DNA of 64,000 nt from Manihot esculenta (Eukaryota; Streptophyta; Magnoliopsida; Malpighiales; Euphorbiaceae): NCBI RefSeq assembly GCF_001659605.2, contig NC_035164.2, forward strand, positions 22,238,500 to 22,302,499. Reading direction: 5' to 3'. Each line of letters opens with the position of its first letter. The first letter of the stretch is position 1. Below, piece after piece: positions 35,622 to 47,945 of the stretch. A model generated the notes under the pieces. It made no database searches and was not told the DNA's origin. It saw only the letters and a list, made by a program, of their open reading frames with translations. The position numbers and the translations under genes are program-made.

Positions 35622-37064
35622 TGATAGAGAATAATTTAGACCATATTATTATGATGTTATTGATATTAATTTACACTTTCTCTGTCTAATTTTGTGATTT
35701 TGATCTTATTCTGTAGAAAATGGTGTAAAGAGACAATTTGATGAAAATGCCCCTAAAATTGCCTAAAATGGAGCAAAGGAGAGCAAATATGCCAAGTGCA
35801 ACTTGAAAGGAGCTAAATAAGAAAAGTAATTTGAAGTAGTTTGAAATTCAAGATCTTCAAGAACTCTTTTCCTTATTGAAGAAGCCAAATCTCTAGAAGA
35901 TGCACATTCAAATTTAAAATTCAAATTCAGCTTATCAAAAAAGCCAATGAAGTCACACATGCCACCTCAAATCTTGCACATTCAAAATTCAAAATTCAAA
36001 AGAGAGGTTCCACCTCATCAATGCAAGATATGAGCGGCATGGGCAGCACTTGGGCAGCCAAGAATTCAACTTGAGCAGCAAGTAAGGACCTAGGACAACA
36101 CTTTGAATTATAAAAAGACACATAAGAAGCCTCCCCATGCTTTTTCTACTCTCCCTTGGACACACATATGGGATTGCAAGTGACACCATCTCTTCTTCTT
36201 CATTTTTTTATTTTCTTGTTTTGTTTCAACTATGAGTGGTTGAAACCTTTTATTCTAGTTGAAGATTAGGTGATACTTTGGTTGTTTTATGGATTGTGAG
36301 ATTTGAACATAAGTTGTTTATCTTTTGGTTATTCAATATTTGTGCAATTTCATGCTTGATTCTATTATTGTTTTGTTATTATGATTAATGTGGCCACTTG
36401 ATTTTTGATTGCAAGGTAATATATTGTTAGTTTGAATAATTTTGAGTCCGTAATTGCTTGGATTGTTTAAATACAAGAACACTTGGTATAAAAACTAAGG
36501 AAGTTGCATAATCTAGCAATATCACCATGCGTTTGGGTAGCTAGGATTAGATCTCTCTATTTCTTAATGCAATTGATAGTTATTTTGATGTCTAAGGTCC
36601 AAGGACGTTCCTTGGCAACTTGTTGATTAATGATTAATTAGAGGACATTCCCTAATTGGTTTATGATTAAGGAGAGATATGGTGGTGAGAAACGTCTTCT
36701 ATCTCCATAGCTAGTCTATTGAATCTATCAAGTGAAATTAAGTGTCAATGATCAATCCCAACAACTGAAGTGGATCCAATTCTTCAACTAGATCTTTCTT
36801 ATTATTGAAATCTCTTTACTTTTATTATTCGCTTTCTTTTATTACTTTTAGATTTAGATCAATTCAATCAATCCCAAAACCCTCTTTTTACTTTTATTAC
36901 ATTTTATTTTTATTTTGCTTTCAGTTAATTCTCTTGGTTTTGATAAAAAAGATAGATAAGTTTTTAATTTCATATGCATTCGATCATTTCACCACTATTT
37001 GCAGTAATAATATTATTGATAACTGAAACAGTGACTTTTTATTGGTTTTGAAAACCGCGAGTCA
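35622..37064 (+). mobile_element. Athila-type solo LTR, 1443 bp, TSD ATGTA
   Basis: Begins TGATAGAGAATA and ends AACCGCGAGTCA, with perfect 5-bp duplications ATGTA at 35617-35621 and 37065-37069. It is a diverged relative of the solo LTR at 15776-17382: they share GGTGTAAAGAGACAAT near the start, and GGACGTTCC and GTGGATCC blocks further on. Unlike that copy it has no GC-rich hairpin array. The LTR ends about 570 bp before the DnaJ start codon. Confidence 0.9.
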
Positions 37065-37470
37065 ATGTATAATTAAAATTGAGATAAATATAAAAAATTA
37101 ATTTTATTATTTAAATTTTTAAAATTAAGATATAAATATATAAGTAATAAATGGTTTGGATTTTTTTTAAAAATTATTTTTTTCAAAGAAACTAAATAGT
37201 TAATTGGACCTCAAAGTATTTTTTTTTTTTTTTTAAATAATGGAAAAGTCCGGCTGATTAGGAAAGCGTTAACCAGTACCGTTTCTTTTCGCCTGGTTTA
37301 AGCGGGATTCGGGTACGCTTTGAAGGAAGCGTCTAGAAGACCAAGACTCCCTCGAATCCACAAGCCACAAGCAATACAGAACATGCTAATTCTAGACTCT
37401 TCTGAATCCATCACACCAGGATTCAATATCCACCGTCCATTATCTTTCCAGCACACTTCACCCATCCTCA

Positions 37471-37478
37471 TATAAATA
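37471..37478 (+). promoter_or_regulatory. TATA box of the DnaJ gene
   Basis: TATAAATA in the context CCTCATATAAATATCTCTC, followed by a CT-rich stretch, 166 bp before the start codon. This predicts transcription starting near 37500 and a 5' UTR of roughly 130 bases. Confidence 0.65.
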
Positions 37479-37636
37479 TCTCTCTCCCTCAATTCTTCTA
37501 CGCTATTCATTCTCTGAATTTTACCTTGCGTGTCCAGAGCCTTCTCAAGGTGAAGAAGCGAAATCCAAAGTTTTTGATTTTTGGGTTCGTGGTTTTTTTT
37601 TTCAGTGTGTTCGATTTTGTATAGAGAGGAGACGAG

Positions 37637-40061
37637 ATGTTTGGGAGAGCACCTAAGAAGAGTGATAATACCAGGTATTATGAGATTCTGGGAGTGTCCA
37701 AGAACGCTAGCCAGGACGATTTGAAGAAGGCTTACAGGAAAGCAGCAATCAAAAACCATCCTGACAAGGGTGGCGATCCTGAGAAGGTAATTTTTTTGTT
37801 AATTTAAAAGCTCGTTTGGATTTTTTTTTTCGTCCTTTGTCTCATTCTTGTCGATTTTTACTGAAATTTATTTTTTGGGTATATCATCTACGAATGGTGA
37901 TCATTGTGTTTTATGCAATTGCAAGTATTGATTTAGCTCTTTATGTTTTTATTTGTTGATAGCTGAAAAAATTGACGGGGAGAGAATTAACGGGCGAAAT
38001 GATGGAATATTGGTGAATTTTATAGTATGAGGTTTCTTTGATAAAATTGTCTTTGAATTTTTTTGGAACTGTGTAGAATCTCTGTTTTCTTAATTTCAAT
38101 GATTTTCATGATCTCAAATTAGCAATTTTCTTTATTCAAAGGGGAAAGATATTAACATGAATTGTTAGGTTTTCAGTTATTGGTTCATGGTTATGATGAT
38201 TGGTTGATATTACAGTGTTGTTTGATATGGTTATGTGAAGCTGTTGTTGGGATTTTATTGCAGTTCAAAGAGCTGGCCCAGGCTTATGAAGTTTTGAGTG
38301 ATCCAGAGAAGCGTGAGATCTATGATCAATATGGTGAGGATGCACTTAAGGAAGGAATGGGTGGTGGTGGTGGTGTCCACAACCCTTTTGACATTTTTGA
38401 ATCCTTCTTTGGTGGGAGCCCATTTGGAGGTAAGTACAGTTTTTTGATATGATGATGGTTCTGCCTATAATTTAGCTTCACTAGAATTTGGGTAGGTGGC
38501 TAATTTGTGCTGGCTACAATATAGGTGGCAGCAGTCGGGGAAGGAGGCAGAGGCAAGGAGAGGACGTGGTTCATCCATTGAAGGTCTCTTTGGAGGATCT
38601 ATATCTGGGTACAACTAAGAAGCTCTCTCTCTCCCGTAATGTGATATGCTCCAAGTGTAACGGGTGAGCAATTTCGATCACTTCTTGTATTGAAATAATA
38701 TGGCAGTTCTTTTTTCTTTGTTCTGATGATGTTTCTGATGTGGGATTGAACAATGAATGGATGGGATGGCAGAAAGGGATCAAAGTCTGGAGCTTCCATG
38801 AAATGTCCTGGTTGCCAGGGCACTGGTGTGAAGATCTCAGTGAGGCAGCTTGGCCCATCAATGATTCAGCAGATGCAGCATTCTTGTAATGAATGTAAGG
38901 GAACTGGAGAGTCTATTAGTGAGAAGGACAAATGCACGCAATGCAAGGGGGAGAAGGTTGTTCCTGAGAAGAAGGTGTTGGAGGTCATAGTGGAGAAGGG
39001 CATGCATCATGGACAGAAAATTACATTCCCTGGTGAAGCTGATGAAGCGGTATGTTGCTGACTTGATTGTAGACGTGTGTTTTGGGATGGTATTTTTTCT
39101 TGTATTGAAATATTATTGGATTGAAATGATTGGTTGTTTCGTTTTGTAGCCTGATACAATCACTGGAGATATAGTTTTTGTACTTCAGCAAAAGGAACAT
39201 CCAAAATTCAAGAGAAAGGGCGATGACCTTATTGTGGAGCACACTCTGGCCCTCACTGAAGCTCTTTGCGGGTTTCAGTTTGTATTGACACACCTGGATG
39301 GCAGACAGCTTCTTATAAAATCAAACCCCGGGGATGTTGTCAAACCTGGTAAATATTTAAATGAACAAGTTCATTTGATTTAAACCTAGTTGTGGCTATT
39401 TAGAAGCTTTATTTCATATGAGAATGAGTTTAATAATAATTTTGCATTTAGATTTATGTATCACATACTTAAAGTAATTCTGCACAAATCTCGACATAAG
39501 CGTTTGCTTTTTTGGAATTAAAGATTTCATTTTAATTCATTTCTTCTCATTTAAATTTCTTGTTTGGAATAAAAAATCATATTTCTTTTTTGATGTATAA
39601 AATTTTCATTTTTTTAGAAAAAAATGATATCTATAATGGAATCTATTTGAATTCTTTTGGAATTGTGGAATCCATTTCCATACGAGATTGAGTTTATAAT
39701 GCAAGATGCCATTAATTGTTGGGGGTGGCATTATGCAGACTCATACAAGGGAATCAATGACGAGGGTATGCCCATGTACCAAAGGCCATTCATGAAGGGG
39801 AAGCTATACATTCATTTCAATGTGGAGTTCCCTGATTATTTGGCCGCAGATCAGGTTAAGGCGCTTGAGGTGATTTTGCCTGCAAGGCCATCGAGTCAGT
39901 TGACAGATATGGAGCTAGATGTGTGTGAGGAGACTACACTGCATGATGTTAATATGGAGGAGGAGATGAGAAGGAAGCAGCAACAGGCTCGACAGGAGGC
40001 ATATGAAGAGGATGAAGATACGCCTAGCGGCGCACAGAGGGTTCAATGTGCCCAGCAGTGA
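37637..40061 (+). CDS. DnaJ homolog (type I Hsp40, ANJ1-like), six exons, farnesylated
   Basis: Exons by GT-AG rules: 37637-37786, 38264-38429, 38525-38663, 38773-39049, 39150-39348 and 39739-40061. They sum to 1254 bp, giving 417 residues with all phases consistent. The J-domain (about 13-75) carries HPD at 41-43. A Gly/Phe region spans about 80-110. Four zinc-binding repeats follow: CSKCNGKG (147), CPGCQGTG (163), CNECKGTG (190) and CTQCKGEK (206). Then come the C-terminal substrate-binding domains and a Gln/Glu-rich tail ending CAQQ, a CaaX box for farnesylation. This is the complete plan of plant ANJ1/AtJ2/AtJ3 co-chaperones, which stimulate cytosolic Hsp70 ATPase and hold unfolded clients. 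Prenylation tethers a fraction to membranes. The gene appears intact. A solo LTR lies just upstream. Confidence 0.96.
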
Positions 40062-41550
40062 TTTAATTCAATTTAGTGCTGTAGGTTGGGCTACTTGTGG
40101 AGCTTGAAACATGAATACATGTAATGGACTTGTAAACCAAGTGGTTTTGTGATGATAATCTTGAAAATTTTAAAGAAAATGACAGGATTTTCTTAAATGT
40201 TAATTACATGTCTCTGGGTGGCTTCTTTTTTTGAGTTTTAATTGGATTTCTTAGTAATTTGGAAAATATTTTTTATTTTTTATATTAAATGTTCAAGCAT
40301 TTATAATTTATTTAAAAAAATATTTAAAAAAAAAATGAAAATACTGGATGAATCAAATCGATTCAAAATTAATAGGGTTTAATGTTAAAATATGTTTTTA
40401 TTATATTATTTTTTTGAAAATTTTTCTAAAATAATATGCAAAATTTAAAATACAATTTTCTAAGTGTTAGAAGCTTTAAAGGGAGTTTATTTTTTTATGT
40501 ACATTCTAATTAATCTACACATATCATCTTAATTTTTTTCTATATAATTAATTTTTTTTATTTATATTAGTGATTAATATTAAAATATATTATTTAATTA
40601 AATACTTTATAAATTTTAATAAAGCGCTAAAATTTTAATTATAATAAAATTTTATTTATATTAAAATATTATCTTTAATATAATTCTACATTATATTTTA
40701 TTTAAAATTTCATACTATATTTAAATTTTATTTAATTGGAGCTGATAATAATTATAATATTAATATTTATATTGAAAATTTAAATTTTTATATCGCTATA
40801 TGATTATGTTTTATATCGCTAAACAATTATGTTTTATCAAATGAAGTTTGTGACCGGCATAATAGAATGTTACCATACTAAATGACTTACATAAATATTT
40901 TATTATTTTTAAATATCATTTAATCTCTTATTAAGCATGAAGATTTTTGAATATTAATATTTTATTAGGTTTATTTTACAAATTTTTTATTATATATATA
41001 AAAAAAAGAAAATATATAAATTATCTTATTGCGAAATGTTTATGTTTATATATATCAACTAAATAATTTTATGTGATTAACAATCTGTGGTAGATGATAA
41101 TTACTTTTCGCTTTTATATTTATTTTTTTATTTAGACTCTACATTAACTTTAGGATTACATATCATTATGAATCATCTCATGTAAATTTAATTTTTATAT
41201 TTTTACATCTTGTACTCTTGTACAAGAATTAATTTTGTAAAGTTTTAACAGGTTATGTCATATAAAAAAAGAGGATAATTCGCTCCACATATTAAGAGGC
41301 TCTTTTTTGAATTCAAGTGACCTATTGCTCCTCTATGCGACGTAAGAACACTTTTTCAGGCATCTAATTGCCCACATAGATAATATAAGAGCATCATTAG
41401 GCAATGTAAGAGCGTTCTTTTTGGCTTCTCATGATGACATTGTAGTACCATAACTCATCAATATCAAGGCATCAAAGTAGATGGTAACATAGTCAGGTAA
41501 TATTTATTTAATCATACAAGTTTATCTATTGGAACATTTATATTTTAGTT
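40062..41550. other. DnaJ 3' flank and AT-rich intergenic DNA
   Basis: The first 150 bp or so should be the DnaJ 3' UTR; no canonical AATAAA is evident. The rest is AT-rich without a credible gene. Confidence 0.55.
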
Positions 41551-41554
41551 ACAT

Positions 41555-41960
41555 ATATAAGGAAATAGAGTAATAAGCATCAACGGAAGGTTACAACAAA
41601 CCCCAAAAGATTATGGCCGTGTAAAAGCAGAAGAATCTGAGCACGCCAGGTTGGGTAATTTTGAGAGGTGAGTTTGAGAGGAAATTGAGATGCATTGAAA
41701 GAGACAAGAAATTTTATAGACGACGGATGAGGTATGCTAGAAGAACCAGAAGAAGACATGATTGGATCCTAAAAAAAAAACTTTAAAAGTTTGTGGGGCT
41801 CTGATACCATATAAGGAAATAGAGTTTATGAGAGAAGAGATATTGTATTCATTATAAAAGCATTAGAGGGATTTACAACAGGTTGGTTACATATACAGAT
41901 AAGTATTTGAATTTAAACTATAGCTAATCTTCGAGCTAAGATTTCCATTGATTCTTATCA
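41555..41960 (-). mobile_element. Possible copia-type LTR/PBS remnant
   Basis: The minus strand reads ATGGTATCAGAGCCCCAC at about 41795-41812, a tRNA-Met primer site. It directly follows CTCTATTTCCTTAT, which would be an LTR end. The phrase ATATAAGGAAATAGAG occurs both at 41557 and at 41809, as if two LTR ends lie only 250 bp apart. No coding domain is present, and the lineage is uncertain. Confidence 0.35.
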
Positions 41961-43335
41961 ACATATTGATAAATTTAGTCATTTTATTTGGATTAAAATA
42001 CACCCATAAAATATCATTACTACAAATACAAGTAGCCAAAAAACTATGACTTCCAAGATCAAAACACAATGTGACAAGTTCGTCAAAGAAAAATTCAAGA
42101 CAATCATTAAAGAGATTTATCAGAGAATTCCACAAGGTTACAGGTTCATCAAAGGAAATAATCCATTATCGAACCTAAAAATTCAATCAATATAGAGGGA
42201 CTACTGATATAAATCAATATTAAAATATATTAAATCTAGATTTTAAAAAATCAATTCAAAATATTATTCTTATTTGATAGGATTTTATATTATATCTTAT
42301 TTAGAATTCTATATTTTATCTCATCTAAGATTGCATATCATATCCAAACTCTATTTAATACACTATATATAGGGAGCTAACAACCTTCACAATCAGGTAC
42401 AGTATTATCTCTATAAGTAAATTTTATAATTTACTAATCACATATACTGATTTAAGTATCGGAGAGATTATCAAAGCAACCCACTCGGTGTTTTCTTTTA
42501 TTTTGTAAGTCCATATCCAAAAAATTATGATGTGAACAACATCAGTTAGTTAAAAAAATCATGAAGAAATTTATGGATATAAAATTCAGATGAGACCACT
42601 CGATTGAATCAGATCGATCGATCAGGTCAGACTGATTACTTGAATTAGACTGATTGATCCTACTTAAATTAGACCAGCCGATCAAACTGATATCTCTAAT
42701 GTCAATCAAATCAAATTGTTTGCTCGAATCAGACCAATCGATTAGATTAATTAAATTGTTTTATCTAAAGTCCAAATTTAATTCAAATTTATGATAAAAT
42801 TGCAAGAAATCATATACATCATACAATATATAAGAGATTTATTACATAGTACAAGCTGTTAAATTAGATTGACTTTATAAACTACATACTATTTTATGCC
42901 ACATATTTTTAAATTAGTCCTATAACATACAATTAAACTACTCTATGTGAAATTTAAATTTATGACTTAATTTATATTTCACACTAAAATTAAATTATAT
43001 GATATGTACTATATAATATAGATAATGATCAATTTATAATCACATAATATATTCTTAAATTGAATTGACTCTATGTAATATATTTTATATGTGAGATTAT
43101 GTTATTATTTTAAATATCATGTTATTGTTTTATTTCCACATTTTTCTACTATTTGAATTCTTGTTCATATTTATTTATAAATGTATTTTGAATTGTTTGA
43201 AAAATGCTCCTCAATTTCTTAAGATAATTATGTTGATTTATAGAGAAATAGAAAAATAATATTGTGATAAAGTTTATTTCAATCTTAATTAAATTTAATT
43301 GCATATAGATAATTAATCTTAATTTAATTAAATCA
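41961..43335. other. AT-rich intergenic DNA
   Basis: No gene. A promoter-like CACTATATATAGGGAG lies at 42361-42376. Degenerate GATCGATCAGA-type repeats lie at about 42600-42740. Otherwise AT-rich. Confidence 0.4.
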
Positions 43336-43339
43336 TATA

Positions 43340-44560
43340 TCATGATGCACATAAGATTATAGTGATTTTAGTTCAATTTAATTGAATTGAATTTAATTCA
43401 TTTTATAATTTATTTAATCTCGATTCAATTGACTCATTTTATAGTTAATATAATATGAATTAAACTTAATTCATATTACTCGCGGACATAAAATTATTTA
43501 AATTTTAATTATATTTATTTATATATAGTAGACAATTTTTTTTATTTTAATTCAAATAAATTAAATATGGTGTAAATAATATTGTTTCGATTTTTATTTA
43601 ATTGACTCACATATAATAAATATAAGTATTTGAATTAAATATATTGTACGTAAGATTATTTCGATCTTTATTTAATTGACTCATATATAATAAATATAAG
43701 ATAATTTTAATCTTAATTTATTTGACTCACTTTAGATTTAACATAAAGTAAGCTGATTTTAATTCATATTATTCATGTATAGTATGCATAAAATTATTTT
43801 AATTTTAATTAAATTTTTTTACATGTGATGAACATATTTTTATATTAATTCAGTTAAAATATAACATATACCGATGACTTTGATCTTAATTTAATTTAAT
43901 TACACAATGTAAATAAAATAAATTGATTTTAATTGACTCACATATAATAGATATAAGATGCTCTTGATATTAATTCAATTAACTTATTTTATAGTTGATA
44001 TGAAGTGAATCGATTTTAATTCAATAGACCTGTTTTACAGTTGACATTGTATAAATTGATATTAATTCATATTCTCATAGATAGAGAATATAAGATAATT
44101 TGAGTTTAATTTAATTTAATTATGAATTGTAGATATAAAGTTTTTTTTTGATTTTAATTCAATTTAATTAGATATAATGTAAATGAGATGAATCGATTTT
44201 AACTCAATTGACTCCCTTTCTAATTGATATAAAATGAATTCATCTTAACAATATACTCATTTTATGATTTCTGGAGAATGAATTGATCATAATTCACATA
44301 ATTCATATAGTTCGCATATAATGAATATGAAATTATTATGATCTTAATTAAATTTAATTATATATATTGGACATAGATGATTTTGATCATGAATTAATCT
44401 TATTATAGGGAATTTACATATAATAAAATAAGATAATTTTAATTCTAATTCAATTGAATCAAATTAAAATTAAGATAAAATGATTTGATTTTAATTCAGT
44501 TAGTTTATAATTGATATAGTGTAAATCAATCTTATTTTAGATGTAAATCAATCTTATTCT
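43340..44560. repeat. Degenerate AT-rich repeat field
   Basis: The phrase TTTAATTGACTCACATATAA, or variants such as CAATTGACTCATTTTATAG, returns roughly every 60-110 bp with intervening ATAAGAT and GATTTTAATTC phrases. It looks like an old, decayed tandem array. No coding potential. Confidence 0.5.
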
Positions 44561-44699
44561 GTCTTAGAAAATAATACTTAATTTATTATTGATTATAAAA
44601 AGAAAATATATAGTTAAAAAAATTTAATTAAAAAAAAGTGTAAATTAGAGGTAAAATTTTCTTCTAATATTATTGATGCTACATAACAATAACAAAATG

Positions 44700-45160
44700 A
44701 GTCATGAATTGTTATCACTAGACAGGGACACATGACAAGGATCAAACATGTAGAAAACTATATCCATATGAGAAAGAGAAGATCTGAACACCTTAACATC
44801 CCGGTCATTGCCAGAAGGCTCGCCCAAAATAAGTTTTGATACAAAGTTACGCCTGAGATCACGAGATAGTTAGGGATGTCTCGTATCAAACAGACGGCCA
44901 CATTATTGTCGGATTATCAAAAAAATGTCATATCAATCTCTATTTCTTACGGCATAAAGATAAAAGGTATACAAAGATCAAGGAACGCTATTCTTAAACA
45001 CTAAATCTCTAAACATTTCATTATACTTTCTCTACTCTTCTAAGTCACTCACTTGAGTTTGAGTGTTAAAGTGGTTATCGTGGGCATCCACTGTCACCTC
45101 AAGTTATCTCCCTTACAGATTTAGACCAATCACAATCCAAACTCATTTCGGCCACATTAT
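44700..45160. repeat. LTR-like fragment related to 20150-20680
   Basis: Shares in order ATTGTCGGATTATCA, CAATCTCTATTT, GTGGTTATCGTGGGCATCC and GACCAATCACAA with 20420-20650. It is probably a remnant LTR of the same Tat-like family. No element body is adjacent. Confidence 0.45.
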
Positions 45161-46985
45161 ATTAATTATTAAGGGTAAAAATGATATTTTATATTAGCGA
45201 AATCTTTTTGATCCTCGTTAAATATGGATAAAGAAGTCATTTTCATATTGTGAGATATTTATTAAAATCTATAAATAAATTTTTTAATAAATTTTATTTT
45301 TAAATTAAAATTAAATAATAAAAATAAGTTATATAACATTGAAAAATATTTTTCCAAAGTTATTTAGCAAATAAATAGTCCAAAGGAAATTATATGCCAT
45401 CTTTTACCGCTGCCAAACTATATAAAATCACATAAATTGTCATTATCGAAAGTATAAAATCACATAAGTTGTCATACCACCGTGCGCTGGTAAACAGAAA
45501 CAATCTCTCGTACCATCCCCTCTTAGGTGGCAAATGTATTAGACAATGGGGTAAGATCATCCACCCTTCTCTCAAGTGCATCAATGCTTATGACTAGTTT
45601 CGTCATGCTTCCACATTACTCGTAGATCGTTCAACACCAACTATCACGAGCCCACATTTCGACACTCATTTGAGACCGCGTGACACTTGACTTGAATACC
45701 TTCAAGCCAAGTCAACCTTAAGAATCACCCGATACCACATGAATACCTTGATTAGTTAAGGTCATATAAGCGAATAAAGGTCATCTAAGCAAACAATGAA
45801 ACCAGCAGGCAGTATTCAATCAGAAGCCTCACAGTAGGCATAAGAGATAAGAATTGAATATGAGAATTCATGAACGGGCTACTTATTTTATTCCAAGAGC
45901 AAAATAATAATTATACATTATTATCAACGCAATCGTTACAATAATTCTCACCTTCATTGTAAAGAAGGGAACGGTCTACAAAGAGTGAAGGAACAAAGAT
46001 CTCCGTAGGTCTACGGTAGCCAATTGGGCTCAGCCCATGCTGGTGGCCACCTAGTCACTCCCCCTGAAGAGTCTTAGGAACAACTTGGCTTGTGGTAAAA
46101 GGAAACATCAATATATCTTAAATGACACACCACCTGAATAAATACTCTATCTCAGCTCAGTGATAGCTTCCTTTATTTTACAGGCAGTGACCATCAGGTG
46201 AGAGGGTGAGATTTTGGAGAGCGAGAGGATAGAAAATGATCAGAAAATGGTGAAGGAGAACGAAAGCAACAGTCTCAACGGAGTTTGATAAAGAGGTAAA
46301 TAATCTAAACCCTAATTGTTGAATGAGGTTTGTGCTTTTTTTTTTTCTTATAAATTTTTAATTAAATTATTTTCTCTGTACTAATGTGCTGCTACCATGG
46401 CGATTTTGGTGTCCATTGAGAGGGGATGCATCCTGATTTTGTTATGCAGATTGCTTATGTCTTTCAGGTATCTTTTTTTTTGTCTTTTCTTTTCTTTTCA
46501 TTTAATTTGTCTCTAATGAATCCTAACAGGGACACTTTAATATCACTATTTTTATTTTAGTTTATTATTCATGTTACCAATTTATTTAGGTTTTGGTACA
46601 AATATCAATCTATGGATTAAAAATTATTAATTCATATTTTAATCCTTTACACACAACTGATTTAGGTTTTGGCTTTTCTTCCCTTCTCTTTTTTCCTATT
46701 TATGCTACTAATATCGTTTTCAATTAATTTTATTATTTTGTTTTATCATCTGCACTATAAGAATCAATTTCATTTTATATTGTATTTGGTTCAGTCTCTA
46801 ATTTTGATTAGTGTCTTCAGACAACCTATATTATAGATTTGCTTAGAAGCCAAAATATTGCTCTATTTGGTTAACTATTTTTATTTAGTTGAGTTTTCTT
46901 CATCCCCCATTTTGTATTTCTATATTGCATTTCTTGTTAATTGGACCAAGCAGCTAGTGGAATTTAAATTAATAAAAATAGATGC
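45161..46985. other. Intergenic DNA, unassigned
   Basis: The segment 45390-46200 has a more balanced composition than its surroundings (for example GGTGGCCACCTAGTCACTCC near 46045) and may be a decayed element. It matches nothing I recognise. No credible gene. Confidence 0.4.
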
Positions 46986-47383
46986 TTACTTGCTCTAAAT
47001 TTAATATTATTTTTTTTTGGTTACTTAACAGGTTATTCAAGATTGTTTAACTCAGCAAAGGTTATGCATTCCTTGATCGTTTGTCATTCTTAGCCATGGT
47101 CCTTTACAAAGCAACTATACTAGGATTATTTGAATTTGATGTTAATTTTTTTTTCATTCCATGGAATTAGAATTCGATTACTTTTAGTTTTGCATAGTTT
47201 CAAAATAACTGTAAATTTAGATATTGTAATGTGTATTGTATGGATATCAATAATATGTATGATTGTCGGCAATTTAACTTTCTAAAGTTAGTTTTGCATA
47301 TTCAACTTATGTGGCCTTGTCTTTATTTGAGTTTTTCCAAGTTATCGTTTATTTTTATAAAACAATTGTGAAACAGATGTCCC

Positions 47384-47424
47384 TATCACTTGTAGAGACG
47401 GTTTTAACTGCCCCTACAAGTAAA
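47384..47424. repeat. Short inverted repeat in the CACTA remnant
   Basis: ACTTGTAG near 47387 is mirrored by CTACAAGT about 20 bp later, around a GACGGTTTTAACTG centre. Such hairpins recall the subterminal repeats of CACTA elements. Confidence 0.45.
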
Positions 47425-47945
47425 TAAAATCACCGGGAAAGTTTTTATGTTCATTTTCCTCCTAGTTAGTCTCAGACGATGACCGAAATGTGTGGGGATT
47501 AATTACTCGATATTTGTTGATTCTTTCATATGTAGAGTTTTTTTTATTTTGTTTTGTGCATTTAATGATATTGTTGCTCAGTTCGATAATAGTACTTGGA
47601 TTATATGATCAATTTTGGATTATACACATTTGATTAGTACTTGAACTTGCATTTTAGAGATATAAAATAATGCACTTTGTGATTTGATCTGCACAATTAG
47701 ACTTGAATTGCTACTCTTAAGATTTTTAGAGATATAAAATAATGTACTTTGTGATTTAGTCTGCGCAATTAGACTTGAGTTGCTACTCTTAGGATTTAGA
47801 TGATGATCCTTCAATCTAATTATTTTATATTGACGTTTTAGGTAAATATTCATTTGATGCTTGTTAAAAGATAGTCCTGCTACTTAATAAATCTACACTG
47901 CACTTTGAGATTTTGCTATTATGATGTCTTAAAGGTATTATAATT

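Noticed and set aside
37298..37759. 153-codon minus-strand frame over the DnaJ promoter and first exon
   Set aside because: It overlaps the TATA box, 5' UTR and J-domain exon of a well-supported gene and has no recognisable features.
46753..46775. CACTATAAGAA as a possible left end of the CACTA element
   Set aside because: It is preceded by CTG, not the TTA found after the right end, and the match beyond eight bases is poor.
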